Shown: positions 1-7,986, counted from the first letter of the stretch. The stretch is DNA of 8,490 nucleotides from Phycisphaerae bacterium (GCA_014380825.1 JACMJD010000171.1:1-8490), one strand, 5' to 3'. Notes: generated by a model from the letters alone, not told the origin. A program made the numbers and translations.

Positions 1-1880
1 AAATCATTCGGCATATCCGCGATCGCCAGAATATTCAGCCAGTCTACAAACTCGTCGACACCTGCGCCGCCGAGTTTGAAGCATCGACGCCGTATTATTA
101 CAGCACGTATGAAACACCGTTCGCCTCTTTACCCTCTTCCTCCGGGAGAGGGCAGGGTGAGGGGACTTTGATTGGTCAGGGCGCTTCGGCATCGACGACG
201 CGCCCTCACCCTAACCCTCTCCCGGCGGGAGAGGGGACCGGAACCGAAGACGAAATCCGCCTTACCGATAAAGCCAAAGTCATTATCATCGGCGGCGGGC
301 CGAACCGGATTGGGCAGGGGATCGAGTTTGATTATTGCTGCGTCCACGCCGCGTTCGCGATGCGCGAGCTTGGGTACGAATCAGTCATGATCAACTCGAA
401 CCCGGAAACGGTTTCGACTGATTACGACACCTCCGACCTGCTCTTCTTCGAACCGCTCACGCATGAAGATGTGTTGAATATCTGTGAGCGCCTCAACGGG
501 AAACCGTTCGATAAAGACGCCCACAGCTCTGGATTAGTCAAAGGCGTCATCGTCCAGCTCGGCGGACAAACCCCGCTCAATCTTGCGCGCGGTCTGCACG
601 ATGCCGGCGTTCCGATCATCGGCACGAGCATCGACATGCTGGAAGCTGCCGGAGATCGGGAGAAATTTCGATCGCTCGTTGAGGAAGTCGGACTCAAACA
701 GCCGCAGAACGGCATCGCCCGTTCGATTGATGGCGCCCGCAAGATCGCCGCCGAGATCGGGTATCCGGTTCTTGTGCGCCCGTCCTTTGTGCTCGGCGGT
801 CGCGCGATGGAGATCGTCTCCGACGAAGACCAGCTCAACCATTACATGGCCATCGCGGTGAAGCAGGAGGGAGATAATCCGATCCTCATCGACAAGTTCC
901 TCGATCACGCGACCGAAGTGGATGTGGACTGCATCGCAGACTATTCCCCTCTTCCTTCGGGAGGGAAAGGGAGAAGCGTCATCTGTGGCGTGATGGAGCA
1001 TATCGAGGAAGCCGGCATTCACTCGGGCGACAGCGCGTGCGCGCTGCCTCCATATTCACTTAGCAAAGAGATGGTCCAGCGTCTTAAAGAGAACACGCAC
1101 AAGCTCGCAAAAGCCTTGCGAGTGCGCGGGCTGATGAACGTGCAATATGCGATCAAGGATAACGAGATCTATCTCATCGAAGTCAACCCGCGTGCATCTC
1201 GCACGATCCCTTTCGTCGGCAAGGCCACCGGCATTCCCTGGGCGAGCCATGCTGCCAAGGTGATGGCCGGTAAATCGCTGGATGAATTGGGTGTGCATGA
1301 GCAACCCGATCCGAAGCACGTGAGCGTGAAGGAAGTGGTTTTCCCGTTCAGTAAGTTCCCCGGCGTCGATATCATCCTCGGCCCGGAGATGCGCTCTACC
1401 GGCGAAGTGATGGGGATCGATTACGATTTCGCCAGCGCGTTCGCCAAGAGCCAGATCGCCGCCGGCGCGAGCCTGCCCACCAAGGGCAGCGTCTACATCA
1501 GTGTGAATGCCAATGATAAGAAGGATGTGGTCGAGATCGCGCGGCAGTACGAATCGTGCGGGTTGAAGATCATCGCCACCGGCGGCACGCATGACGTGCT
1601 GATCAAGGCGGGCATCAAATCCGAGCGGATCAACAAACTCGCCGAGGGCCGCCCGAACATTCGCGACGCGATCAAGAACGGGCAGATCCAGATGATCATC
1701 AACACGCCGACCAAAAAAGGCCCGGCCACCGATGAGGGGAAAATCCGCTCGATGGCCGTCAGCAACAAGGTGACGATCCTGACGACGCTCACCGCCGCCC
1801 GCGCCGCGGGGCTGGCGATCGCAAACCTGCAAAAGCACGGCTGGTCGGTGCGGCCGCTGCAGGATTATCACAAGGCGTAA
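1..1880 (+). CDS. carB: Carbamoyl-phosphate synthase large chain, C-terminal half (5' truncated by window edge)
   Basis: Large subunit of carbamoyl-phosphate synthase, the cytoplasmic enzyme that makes carbamoyl phosphate from bicarbonate, ammonia (from glutamine via CarA) and two ATP for pyrimidine and arginine synthesis. The frame is open from base 3; the gene begins upstream, so a TTG at 168 is not the start. Seen: the end of the first half (VDTCAAEFEASTPYYYSTYE, to 113), then GGGPNRIGQGIEFDYCC from 291, opening the second, carbamate-phosphorylating half. ATP-grasp hallmarks follow (VLVRPSFVLGGRAMEIV, MEHIEEAGIHSGDSAC, LIEVNPRASRT, KEVVFPFSKFPGVD, GPEMRSTGEVMG). The MGS-like allosteric domain runs from about 1472 to the stop (IIATGGTH, EGRPNIRDAIKNG, INTPT). 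Oddities: about 40 extra residues in the linker between halves and about 9 extra in the second ATP-grasp domain, both encoded by palindromic repeat DNA. A further insertion of about 13 residues relative to E. coli (481-543) is probably lineage-typical. All catalytic motifs are intact, so the gene is probably functional. Confidence 0.97.
   Translation, partial: IIRHIRDRQNIQPVYKLVDTCAAEFEASTPYYYSTYETPFASLPSSSGRGQGEGTLIGQGASASTTRPHPNPLPAGEGTGTEDEIRLTDKAKVIIIGGGPNRIGQGIEFDYCCVHAAFAMRELGYESVMINSNPETVSTDYDTSDLLFFEPLTHEDVLNICERLNGKPFDKDAHSSGLVKGVIVQLGGQTPLNLARGLHDAGVPIIGTSIDMLEAAGDREKFRSLVEEVGLKQPQNGIARSIDGARKIAAEIGYPVLVRPSFVLGGRAMEIVSDEDQLNHYMAIAVKQEGDNPILIDKFLDHATEVDVDCIADYSPLPSGGKGRSVICGVMEHIEEAGIHSGDSACALPPYSLSKEMVQRLKENTHKLAKALRVRGLMNVQYAIKDNEIYLIEVNPRASRTIPFVGKATGIPWASHAAKVMAGKSLDELGVHEQPDPKHVSVKEVVFPFSKFPGVDIILGPEMRSTGEVMGIDYDFASAFAKSQIAAGASLPTKGSVYISVNANDKKDVVEIARQYESCGLKIIATGGTHDVLIKAGIKSERINKLAEGRPNIRDAIKNGQIQMIINTPTKKGPATDEGKIRSMAVSNKVTILTTLTAARAAGLAIANLQKHGWSVRPLQDYHKA
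132..235. repeat. REPIN-like inverted pair of palindromic repeats inside carB
   Basis: Two copies of a roughly 32-bp GC-rich repeat lie head to head. Copy A is 132-163 and copy B is 203-235; B matches the reverse complement of A at 29 of 33 positions (one indel, three substitutions). Each copy has its own hairpin: in B, CCCTCTCCC and GGGAGAGGG (215-223 and 227-235) form a perfect 9-bp stem around a 3-base loop; in A (132-152) the stem matches at 8 of 9. The stems are on the outside and the tails (ccctcaccct type) face a 39-base centre, which is the layout of a REPIN or small MITE. The repeat is read in frame by carB as peptides resembling LPSSSGRGQGEG and RPHPNPLPAGEG. No convincing target-site duplication is visible; ACCG flanks it at 116-119 and 237-240, which may be chance. 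Confidence 0.85.
947..971. repeat. Third, partial copy of the carB palindromic repeat
   Basis: The first 16 bases match copy A (132-147) at 15 positions (ccctcttcct, then t for c, then cgggag). The segment continues into a degenerate right stem, ggaaaggg. It encodes YSPLPSGGKGRS between CIAD and VICGVMEHIEEAG, where E. coli CarB has only DGEMV before the equivalent strand, so it adds about 9 residues to a surface hairpin of the second ATP-grasp domain. It is read in a different frame from copy A (repeat base 1 is codon position 3 here but codon position 1 in A), so the similarity is at DNA level and not a conserved peptide. Confidence 0.7.
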
Positions 1881-1929
1881 CTTCGCCCCCGGCGTGGTGA
1901 ATCGCCCGCGTCTCGCTCGGTCGGCCGCG

Positions 1930-3234
1930 TCAGAAGTTCGGCGTCACGTCGCGGAACTTGCGGACGCGGGGTTTGAACTCGCCGGTGATCAGTCTTGCGC
2001 CGGCGCTGTGGAAAAGATACGTGTAGATCCAGTTCACCATCACGCCCATGCGGCTGCGGAAGGTGATCAGGAACATCAGGTGGATGACCGACCACATCAG
2101 CCATGCGACGAGGCCGCCGAATTTCCAGCCGGCGATGTCGGCGACGGCGCGGGCCTTGCCGATCGTGGCCATCGAGCCTTTGTCGTGGTAGCCGAACGGC
2201 GCGCGATCTTCGGGTTTGATGTCGTTCATCACTTCCTGGCGGATGATCTTAGCGACGTAAGCGCCCATCTGCATCGCCGCCGGCGCGACGCCGGGGACCG
2301 GCGTGTTGGTCTTGATATTGGTCACGCTCGCCAGGTCGCCGGCGACGAATACGCCCGGATATCCCGGCACGGACAGGTCCGGCTTCACGATCACACGCCC
2401 GGCGCGGTCCAGCGGCACGCCGAGGGTTTTCCCAAGCGGTGATGCCGCCACGCCGGCTGCCCAGAACACGTTGTTCGCCTCGATGCGCTCGTCGCCGATG
2501 TTCACGCCGTGCTCGTCGATGGAGGTGACGCGCCCCATCAGCCGCACCTCAACGCCCAGCCGCTGCAGATCTCGCAGCGCGCGGGCGCTGAGTTTCGGAT
2601 CGAATGTCTTCAGCACGCGGTCGTTGGCTTCGACGAGAATTACGCGCGTCGTCGACGTGTCGATATTGCGATAATCCTTCTGGATTTCGTCGGCCGCCAC
2701 CTGGCGCAGCGCGCCGGCAAGTTCCACGCCCGTCGGGCCGCCGCCGACGACGACGAACGTCAGCTTCGCCACGCGGGCGGACACGTCCGATTCGTTCTCC
2801 GCCTCCTCAAATGCCAGCAGAATCCGCTTGCGAATCGCGATCGCGTCATCGATGGTCTTGAGCCCCGGCGCAAAGCCGAGCCAGGTGTCCTGGCCGAAGT
2901 AGGAGTGCGTCGCACCGGTGCCGATGACAACGTAATCGTAATCGGCCTCCTGCCCATCGAGCGTGATGCAGCGGCGGGCCAGGTCGATATGGCTGACATC
3001 GCCGAGCACGCACTCGACGTTTTTCTGTTTGCGGAATATCCGCCGAATCGGAAACGCGATGTCCGCCGGGGAAAGCGCCGCGCTGGCGACCTGATACAAC
3101 AGCGGCTGAAAGAGGTGATAGTTGTGCCGGTCCACCAGCACGACGTTGACCGGCACATCGCGCAGCCCCTGACACACGCGCAACCCCGCGAAGCCGGCGC
3201 CGATGACGATCACGTTCTTGATGTTTCCAGGCAC
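1930..3234 (-). CDS. ndh: Type II NADH:quinone oxidoreductase (NDH-2)
   Basis: Single-subunit, non-proton-pumping FAD enzyme that passes electrons from NADH to the quinone pool on the cytoplasmic face of the inner membrane. The 434 residues are full length for the family. Seen: N-terminal FAD dinucleotide-binding fold with GAGFAG (12-17), then DRHNYHLFQPLLYQVA (35-50), typical of NDH-2; NAD(P)-binding fold with VVVGGGPTGVELAGAL (161-176); second FAD motif GVFVAGD (294-300); and the quinone-site stretch APAAMQMG (317-324). The C-terminal segment around 374-410 is rich in aromatic and hydrophobic residues (WLMWSVIHLMFLITF) and fits the membrane-anchoring helices. The start is GTG at 3234, supported by AAAGGA (3239-3244) four bases upstream. 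It converges on carB with 49 bp between stop codons and lies 255 bp downstream of the efflux pump gene in the same direction. A repeat element and a possible promoter in that gap suggest separate transcription. Confidence 0.96.
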   Translation of the reverse strand: MPGNIKNVIVIGAGFAGLRVCQGLRDVPVNVVLVDRHNYHLFQPLLYQVASAALSPADIAFPIRRIFRKQKNVECVLGDVSHIDLARRCITLDGQEADYDYVVIGTGATHSYFGQDTWLGFAPGLKTIDDAIAIRKRILLAFEEAENESDVSARVAKLTFVVVGGGPTGVELAGALRQVAADEIQKDYRNIDTSTTRVILVEANDRVLKTFDPKLSARALRDLQRLGVEVRLMGRVTSIDEHGVNIGDERIEANNVFWAAGVAASPLGKTLGVPLDRAGRVIVKPDLSVPGYPGVFVAGDLASVTNIKTNTPVPGVAPAAMQMGAYVAKIIRQEVMNDIKPEDRAPFGYHDKGSMATIGKARAVADIAGWKFGGLVAWLMWSVIHLMFLITFRSRMGVMVNWIYTYLFHSAGARLITGEFKPRVRKFRDVTPNF

Positions 3235-3238
3235 GCGT

Positions 3239-3269
3239 TCCTTTCAATCAATTCTCGTTTTGCAGTATA
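3239..3269 (-). promoter_or_regulatory. Possible ndh promoter -10 and ribosome binding site
   Basis: Read on the minus strand, TATACT (3264-3269) matches the sigma-70 -10 consensus at five of six positions and lies 29 bases before the GTG start of ndh. No good -35 hexamer stands 16-18 bases upstream, so the promoter call is weak. The Shine-Dalgarno-like AAAGGA (3239-3244) is well placed and decides the GTG start. Confidence 0.35.
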
Positions 3270-3299
3270 TGCGAAGGATCAGCTGAGGAAGATGATTGG

Positions 3300-3448
3300 C
3301 CACAGATGCACGGAGGCACAGAGAAATGCTAAAACTTTGGAACCGCAGATTACGCCGATTGTGCAGAAATTGAAGGCTTTGTTTTTGAATCTGCGCAATC
3401 TGCGAAATCTATGGATAAAAACGTCTTTGTGTCTCCCTGCCTCAGCGG
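3300..3448. repeat. Nested inverted-repeat element between efflux pump and ndh
   Basis: Two nested pairs of inverted arms. Outer arms are 3300-3323 and 3425-3448 (18 of 24 matching when one is reverse-complemented). Inner arms are 3343-3360 and 3388-3405 (15 of 18 matching), around a 27-base loop. A transcript from either strand could fold into a long interrupted hairpin. The wording (cacagatgcacggaggcacagag; cgcagattacgccgatt; aatctgcgcaatctgcg) is that of a dispersed noncoding repeat I recall from many environmental bacterial genomes, where it generates spurious ORFs on both strands. It could act as a terminator or mRNA 3'-end stabiliser for the efflux operon, but there is no U-tract and this is inference. 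I see no protein gene in the 255-bp gap. Confidence 0.7.
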
Positions 3449-3489
3449 TCTTTGCGTGAATCGTGTTCATCTCTAACCGCCGGCTTGCC

Positions 3490-6400
3490 TCACGCTCCGC
3501 CGTGTGCTGCAGCCTCGGCATCGCTTGCGTGCTGCGTCTGGCGATTGCGGATGCCGGAACTCATTTTTTCGGCCATCGTCTGGACGATGTAATAAAGCAC
3601 CGGGATGAAGAGCACGCCGAGGATTGTCGCGCCGAGCATGCCGCCGACGACCGCTGTGCCGATCGCCTTTCGGCCATTGGCGCCGGCGCCGCTGGCGAGC
3701 ATCAATGGGACGCAGCCGAGGATGAACGCGAAGCTTGTCATCAGGATCGGGCGGAAGCGCGTCACCGCCGCCTCGACCGCGGCGTCGCGGATGCTCTTGC
3801 CGGACTCTCGCGCGCTCCGTGCGAACTCGACGATCAGGATCGCGTTTTTCGCCGCTAGCCCCACCAGCAGCACCAGGCCGATCTGCGTGAAAATGTTGTT
3901 GTCATACCCGCGGACCATCAGGAAGAGCATTGCCCCGATGATGGAGAGCGGGATGGACATCGCGACCGAAATCGGCAGGCTCCAGCTCTCGTATTGCGCG
4001 GCGAGAATGAGGTAGACCACGAAGATGCCGGCCGCGAACACCAGCGATGCCTGCCCGCCGCTCTTGCGCTCCTGGTAGCTGATGGAGGACCACTCGTTGG
4101 TCATTCCCGGCACCTTCACCTTGTCAAAGATCTCCTGCATTGCCGCCATGGCTTCGGACGAGGACGCGCCGATCCCGGCCTCGCCTTGCACGTTGGCGGA
4201 GTTTTCCTGGTTGTAGCGGGTGATGCGCTCGGGTCCGAAGGTGGGCTTGATGGTGGCGATGGAGCCCATCGGCACCATCCCATTGGGCCCGCTGATTTGA
4301 AGACGCAGCACATCGTCCATCGACGCGCGCGACGCGCTCTCGGCCTGCACATTAACCTGCCAGGTGCGGCCGAACTTGTTGAAATCGTTGACATATGCCG
4401 AGCCCATCGACGCCTGCAGCGTATCGAAGACGCGCTGCAGCGGGATGCCGAGTCGCTTCACCTTATCGCGATCGATATCGATGTAATACTGCGGTACCCC
4501 GGAGCGGAAGGGTATGAACACGTTGCGAAGCCGCAGATCCTCCTTCGCCATGCCCATCATCTGAAGCGAGACGTTCTGAATCTGGTCGCGGTCGACGCTG
4601 TCATTGGCGAGCAGGCGCATGTCGAACCCCACCGACGCACCGAGCCCGGGGATCGGGGGGAACTGGAACGTGAATGCGGACGCCTCCTGCACGCCCATCA
4701 GCTTGCCTTGCACCTCATCGCGAATGGTGGTGATATCGCGGCCGCGCCCGAGTCGATCATCCCATGGGGTGAGCGTGGCGAAGATCGTCGCTACATTGGA
4801 GCCGTTGCCGGCGATGATGGAGAAGCCGGGTAGCGCGGTGTTGTACTTCACGCCGTCGGTGTTGTTGAGGATTTCGGTCACGCGCGCGACGACCGCCTCG
4901 GTGCGCTCAAGGCTGGCGGCATCGGGAAGCTGGATATTGGTGACGAAGAATCCGTTGTCTTCCAGAGGCAGGAACGCGGTGGGGACGCGATTGATGGTGA
5001 AATACGTCGCGCCCAGGATCAAGACAAACCCCGCCATTGACGCCGGCCAGAAGCGTACCAGCATGCTGACGACACTGCGGTAGCGATCCGTCACCCAGCC
5101 GAAGCCGGCATTAAACAGGCGGTTGAATAAGAAAGGCCGGTGATTGGGCGCATGGGATTTAAGCAGGATCGCCGCCATCGCGGGAGAGAGCGTCAGCGCG
5201 TTGATCGCGCTGAGCAGCGTGCTGGCGGCGATGGTCAGCGCGAATTGCCGGTATAGCTCGCCGGTGATGCCGCCCATCAGCGCGGCCGGCCCGAAGACGC
5301 TCATCAGCACCAGCGAGATCGCGATGATTGGCCCGGAGACTTCGCTCATCGCGCGCACGGTGGCCTCGCGGGGAGCGAGGTGGAAGCTCGACATGTTGCG
5401 CTCGACATTTTCCACCACGACGATCGCATCATCGACGACGATGCCGATCGCCAGGATCAGCGCAAAAAGCGTGAGCAGGTTGATGCTGAACCCGAACATG
5501 CTCATGATCGCGAAAGTTCCGATCAGCGAGACAGGGATGGTGATCAGCGGGATCAGCGTGGCCCGCCAGTTGCCGAGGAACACCAGCACGACGATGACGA
5601 CCAGCGCGATGGCTTCGAAGATGGTTTTGTAGACTTCGGAGATGGTTTGCTCGACGAACTCGGCAACATCGTAGATCGCAAAGCTGCTCAGTTGCGGCGG
5701 AATCGTGCCGATGGCCTTGAGATTGTCGAGCGTCGCTCGGCACTCGCTGGCGATCTCAACGGCGTTGGCGCCGGGTTGCTGGAAGATGATGATCGTCGCC
5801 GACGGTCGGCCGTTCAGGCGCGAACTGGTGTCGTAGGACCTGGCGCCGAGCTCGACGGTGGCGACTTCACCCAGCCGCGTGATGCGGCCTCCCTGGCCGG
5901 TCTTGACGATGATATTGCGGAACTGCTCCTCGCTCTCCAATCGGCCGAGCGTGGTGAGGATGTACTGGAAATTCTGCCCGCTCGGCGCCGGCGGCTGCCC
6001 GACCTGCCCGGCGGCGACCTGCACGTTCTGCTCACGCAGGGCTTCGGTGATATCGGTCGTCGCCAGTTCGCGCGCCTTGAGCTTTTGTGGATCGATCCAC
6101 ACGCGCATCGAATAGTCTTTTGACGGCAGCACGCGCACAGTGCCCACACCGGGCACGCGGCTGAGCTTGTCACGAACGTTGGTGTTGACGAAGTTCGCCA
6201 GATAGGTGTCGTCAAACTCCTTTGCGTCCTCCAGTTTGTCGGGCGCCAGCGACATCACCAGCACGATGCCGGTCGATTGCTTGGTCGTGGTTACGCCTTG
6301 ACGCTGGACTTCCTGCGGCAAGCGCGGCAGCGCCGTCGCGACGCGGTTTTGCACGAGTACCGAAGCGATATCGACATCGGTTCCAAGATCAAATGTGATA

Positions 6401-6675
6401 TCGCACGAATACGAGCCGTCGCTGTTGGATGTGGAGGTCATGTAGATCATGCCCTCGACGCCATTGATCTGCTCCTCCAGCACCTGCGCCACGCTGCGCG
6501 CCAGTACGCTCGCATCGGCGCCGGGATACCGCGCCTCGACGTGGATCACCGGCGGGGTGATCTCGGGATATTGGCTAACCGGCAGCCCCATGTACGCGGC
6601 CGCGCCTGCGAAGACGATCAGCAGGGAGATGACGGTCGCGAAAATCGGGCGACGTATAAAGAAAAGGCTGAACAT
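3490..6675 (-). CDS. RND efflux transporter, HAE1 family (AcrB/MexB-like)
   Basis: Inner-membrane, proton-driven pump of a tripartite resistance-nodulation-division efflux system exporting hydrophobic or amphiphilic compounds. The 1061 residues match the usual HAE1 length. Seen: TM1 at about 10-29, a large periplasmic porter loop (about 30-340), a TM block (about 345-560), a second periplasmic loop (about 565-875) and a final TM block (about 876-1035). Proton-relay residues are present: the Asp pair in GIVVDDAIVVVENVER (D415, D416), Lys in GLAAKNAILIVEF (K943) and Arg in RFRPILMTS (R975). FGFSINLLTLFALILAIGIVVDD and GRKAIGTAVVGGM are HAE1-type signatures, so heavy-metal (HME) RND is unlikely. 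The ATG at 6675 overlaps the adaptor's stop in TGATG, with GAGG (6683-6686) seven bases upstream as its ribosome binding site, so translation is probably coupled. Substrate cannot be told from sequence. No outer-membrane channel gene follows. Confidence 0.97.
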   Translation of the reverse strand: MFSLFFIRRPIFATVISLLIVFAGAAAYMGLPVSQYPEITPPVIHVEARYPGADASVLARSVAQVLEEQINGVEGMIYMTSTSNSDGSYSCDITFDLGTDVDIASVLVQNRVATALPRLPQEVQRQGVTTTKQSTGIVLVMSLAPDKLEDAKEFDDTYLANFVNTNVRDKLSRVPGVGTVRVLPSKDYSMRVWIDPQKLKARELATTDITEALREQNVQVAAGQVGQPPAPSGQNFQYILTTLGRLESEEQFRNIIVKTGQGGRITRLGEVATVELGARSYDTSSRLNGRPSATIIIFQQPGANAVEIASECRATLDNLKAIGTIPPQLSSFAIYDVAEFVEQTISEVYKTIFEAIALVVIVVLVFLGNWRATLIPLITIPVSLIGTFAIMSMFGFSINLLTLFALILAIGIVVDDAIVVVENVERNMSSFHLAPREATVRAMSEVSGPIIAISLVLMSVFGPAALMGGITGELYRQFALTIAASTLLSAINALTLSPAMAAILLKSHAPNHRPFLFNRLFNAGFGWVTDRYRSVVSMLVRFWPASMAGFVLILGATYFTINRVPTAFLPLEDNGFFVTNIQLPDAASLERTEAVVARVTEILNNTDGVKYNTALPGFSIIAGNGSNVATIFATLTPWDDRLGRGRDITTIRDEVQGKLMGVQEASAFTFQFPPIPGLGASVGFDMRLLANDSVDRDQIQNVSLQMMGMAKEDLRLRNVFIPFRSGVPQYYIDIDRDKVKRLGIPLQRVFDTLQASMGSAYVNDFNKFGRTWQVNVQAESASRASMDDVLRLQISGPNGMVPMGSIATIKPTFGPERITRYNQENSANVQGEAGIGASSSEAMAAMQEIFDKVKVPGMTNEWSSISYQERKSGGQASLVFAAGIFVVYLILAAQYESWSLPISVAMSIPLSIIGAMLFLMVRGYDNNIFTQIGLVLLVGLAAKNAILIVEFARSARESGKSIRDAAVEAAVTRFRPILMTSFAFILGCVPLMLASGAGANGRKAIGTAVVGGMLGATILGVLFIPVLYYIVQTMAEKMSSGIRNRQTQHASDAEAAAHGGA

Positions 6676-7967
6676 CAGAGTGCCTCGGGGGTCGCCGGCT
6701 GGGTGGTCGACGGCTTGGTAGTCGCAGGCTGCGTCGTCGGGTTGGCATCGGCGGGTGCGATCGTGGGTATCGGCGGTGGGTCAACGAACTTCGGATTCAC
6801 CACCGCTTCAGGGCGCACCATCATCAGCCCGTTGACGATGACTTTGTCCGTCGTCTCCAGCCCCGAAATGATTCGGCGGTACGCGCCCGCCTGCGGGCCG
6901 GGCATAATGGCGCGACGCTCGGCGACATTCTTGTCGTTCACCACATACACGAACTGCCCGCGCGGGTCGGCCTGGATCGCGACATCGGGAACGAGCATCG
7001 CCTGTCCGGAGCCCATCTGGGCGCGGATTCGGACATAAAGGCCGGGCACAATCTGCTTGTCGGCGTTATCAAACCAACCGCGCACACCGTAGGTGCCGGT
7101 GCCCGGATCAACCGTGTTATCTCCGGAAACAACCTTGCCCCTGTGCGGAAAGCCCGCTTCATCCGCCATGCCCAGGTCGATGATCGTCGGTTCATTGGGA
7201 TTGGGTTCATTGAGTCTGGAGCGGGGGTATTTACGAATGTAATCCAGAAACTCCGCTTCAGACACCTGGAAATCGACGTAGATCTCGTTATCCGCGACGA
7301 TCGTCGCAATCACGGGTTCGTTCACCCGAACGAGCGTGCCTTCATCCACCATGTTCTTGCTGATCCGCCCGCTGATCGGGGAGCGGACTTCGGTGAAATC
7401 CAGATTGAGCTTCGCATCATTCAGTTCCGCTTCCGCGACCGCCGCCTCTGCGACCGCGAGCTCGTAGGCGGCCTGCTTGTCGATGAGTTCCTGATCGGAT
7501 GCCGCCTGCTGCGTGACGAGCGTTCGCACGCGGTCAAGATTCGCCTTGGCGCTGGCGACGGTCGCCCGTTTCCCCAGCAGCACCGCATCGGCACGCTGCA
7601 CGGCGACCTTGTACGGCTTCTGATCAATGATGACGAGCGGGTCGCCTTCCTTCACCTGCGTGTCGGCTTTGAAATTGACCTTCTCCAGATACCCCGGCAC
7701 GCGCGGCCGCACTTCGGTCTGCTTGATGCCGCGGGTGATGCCGTTGAAATAGAGGTAGTTGGTCACCTCGTGCCGTACGGGATTCAGCACCGAAACCTCC
7801 ATAGGCGGAGGAGGGGGCGGCGCGTCAGTTTTACCGCACGACACTAAGGCGATTGCGAGTCCAAAAACCAAGGCGTGTATCGGGTGCAGGTATCGAGGAT
7901 GGAGAAACGGCATAGATAACGTTGTAGGCGCAGCTTTTGATTTCGGCAAACTCTCCATTTTCTTCAC
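6675..7967 (-). CDS. RND efflux periplasmic adaptor lipoprotein (AcrA/MexA-like membrane fusion protein)
   Basis: Periplasmic adaptor linking the adjacent RND pump to an outer-membrane channel. Seen: an N-terminal signal with lipobox LVSC (lipidated Cys44), a proline run (50-55), a first half-lipoyl strand set (about 87-118, VRPRVPGYLEKVNF), an Ala/Glu-rich helical hairpin (about 122-190), a second half-lipoyl set with VRSPISGRISKNMVDEGTLV (194-213), and beta-barrel and membrane-proximal domains including VDPGTGTYGVRGWF and VPGLYVRIR. The C-terminus (411-430) is a TTQPAT-type low-complexity tail beyond the conserved fold. First gene of the operon with the pump; stop and next start overlap by one base. 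Start is uncertain: the GTG at 7967 lacks a clear ribosome binding site. ATG at 7958 or at 7913 (giving MPFLHPRYLHPIHALVFG) would also leave a usable lipoprotein signal. Confidence 0.95.
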   Translation of the reverse strand: MKKMESLPKSKAAPTTLSMPFLHPRYLHPIHALVFGLAIALVSCGKTDAPPPPPPMEVSVLNPVRHEVTNYLYFNGITRGIKQTEVRPRVPGYLEKVNFKADTQVKEGDPLVIIDQKPYKVAVQRADAVLLGKRATVASAKANLDRVRTLVTQQAASDQELIDKQAAYELAVAEAAVAEAELNDAKLNLDFTEVRSPISGRISKNMVDEGTLVRVNEPVIATIVADNEIYVDFQVSEAEFLDYIRKYPRSRLNEPNPNEPTIIDLGMADEAGFPHRGKVVSGDNTVDPGTGTYGVRGWFDNADKQIVPGLYVRIRAQMGSGQAMLVPDVAIQADPRGQFVYVVNDKNVAERRAIMPGPQAGAYRRIISGLETTDKVIVNGLMMVRPEAVVNPKFVDPPPIPTIAPADANPTTQPATTKPSTTQPATPEAL

Positions 7968-7986
7968 AATCCAGGAAACCGCATCG

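Noticed and set aside
168..1880. CarB starting at the TTG at 168
   Set aside because: The frame is open and clearly homologous to CarB from base 3 (VYKLVDTCAAEF, STYE). The TTG lies inside repeat-derived linker sequence and has no ribosome binding site.
1881..1929. Bidirectional terminator between convergent carB and ndh
   Set aside because: Only a 4-bp GGCG/CGCC pairing is visible and there is no T-tract on either strand, so no terminator is called.
2509..3459. 316-codon open frame on the plus strand
   Set aside because: It is the antisense shadow of ndh running into the repeat element; the translation is rich in Arg, His and Asp with no family resemblance.
3279..3521. Minus-strand 80-codon open frame between the pump and ndh
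   Set aside because: Its peptide is simply the translated inverted-repeat element (FLCASVHLWPI type), a known kind of spurious ORF, and it overlaps the pump's 3' end.
6277..7038. Long plus-strand open frames antisense to the efflux genes (also 3994-4833 and 5380-6123)
   Set aside because: They lie opposite highly conserved RND/adaptor codons, have biased composition (His/Asp/Arg-rich) and show no recognisable domain.
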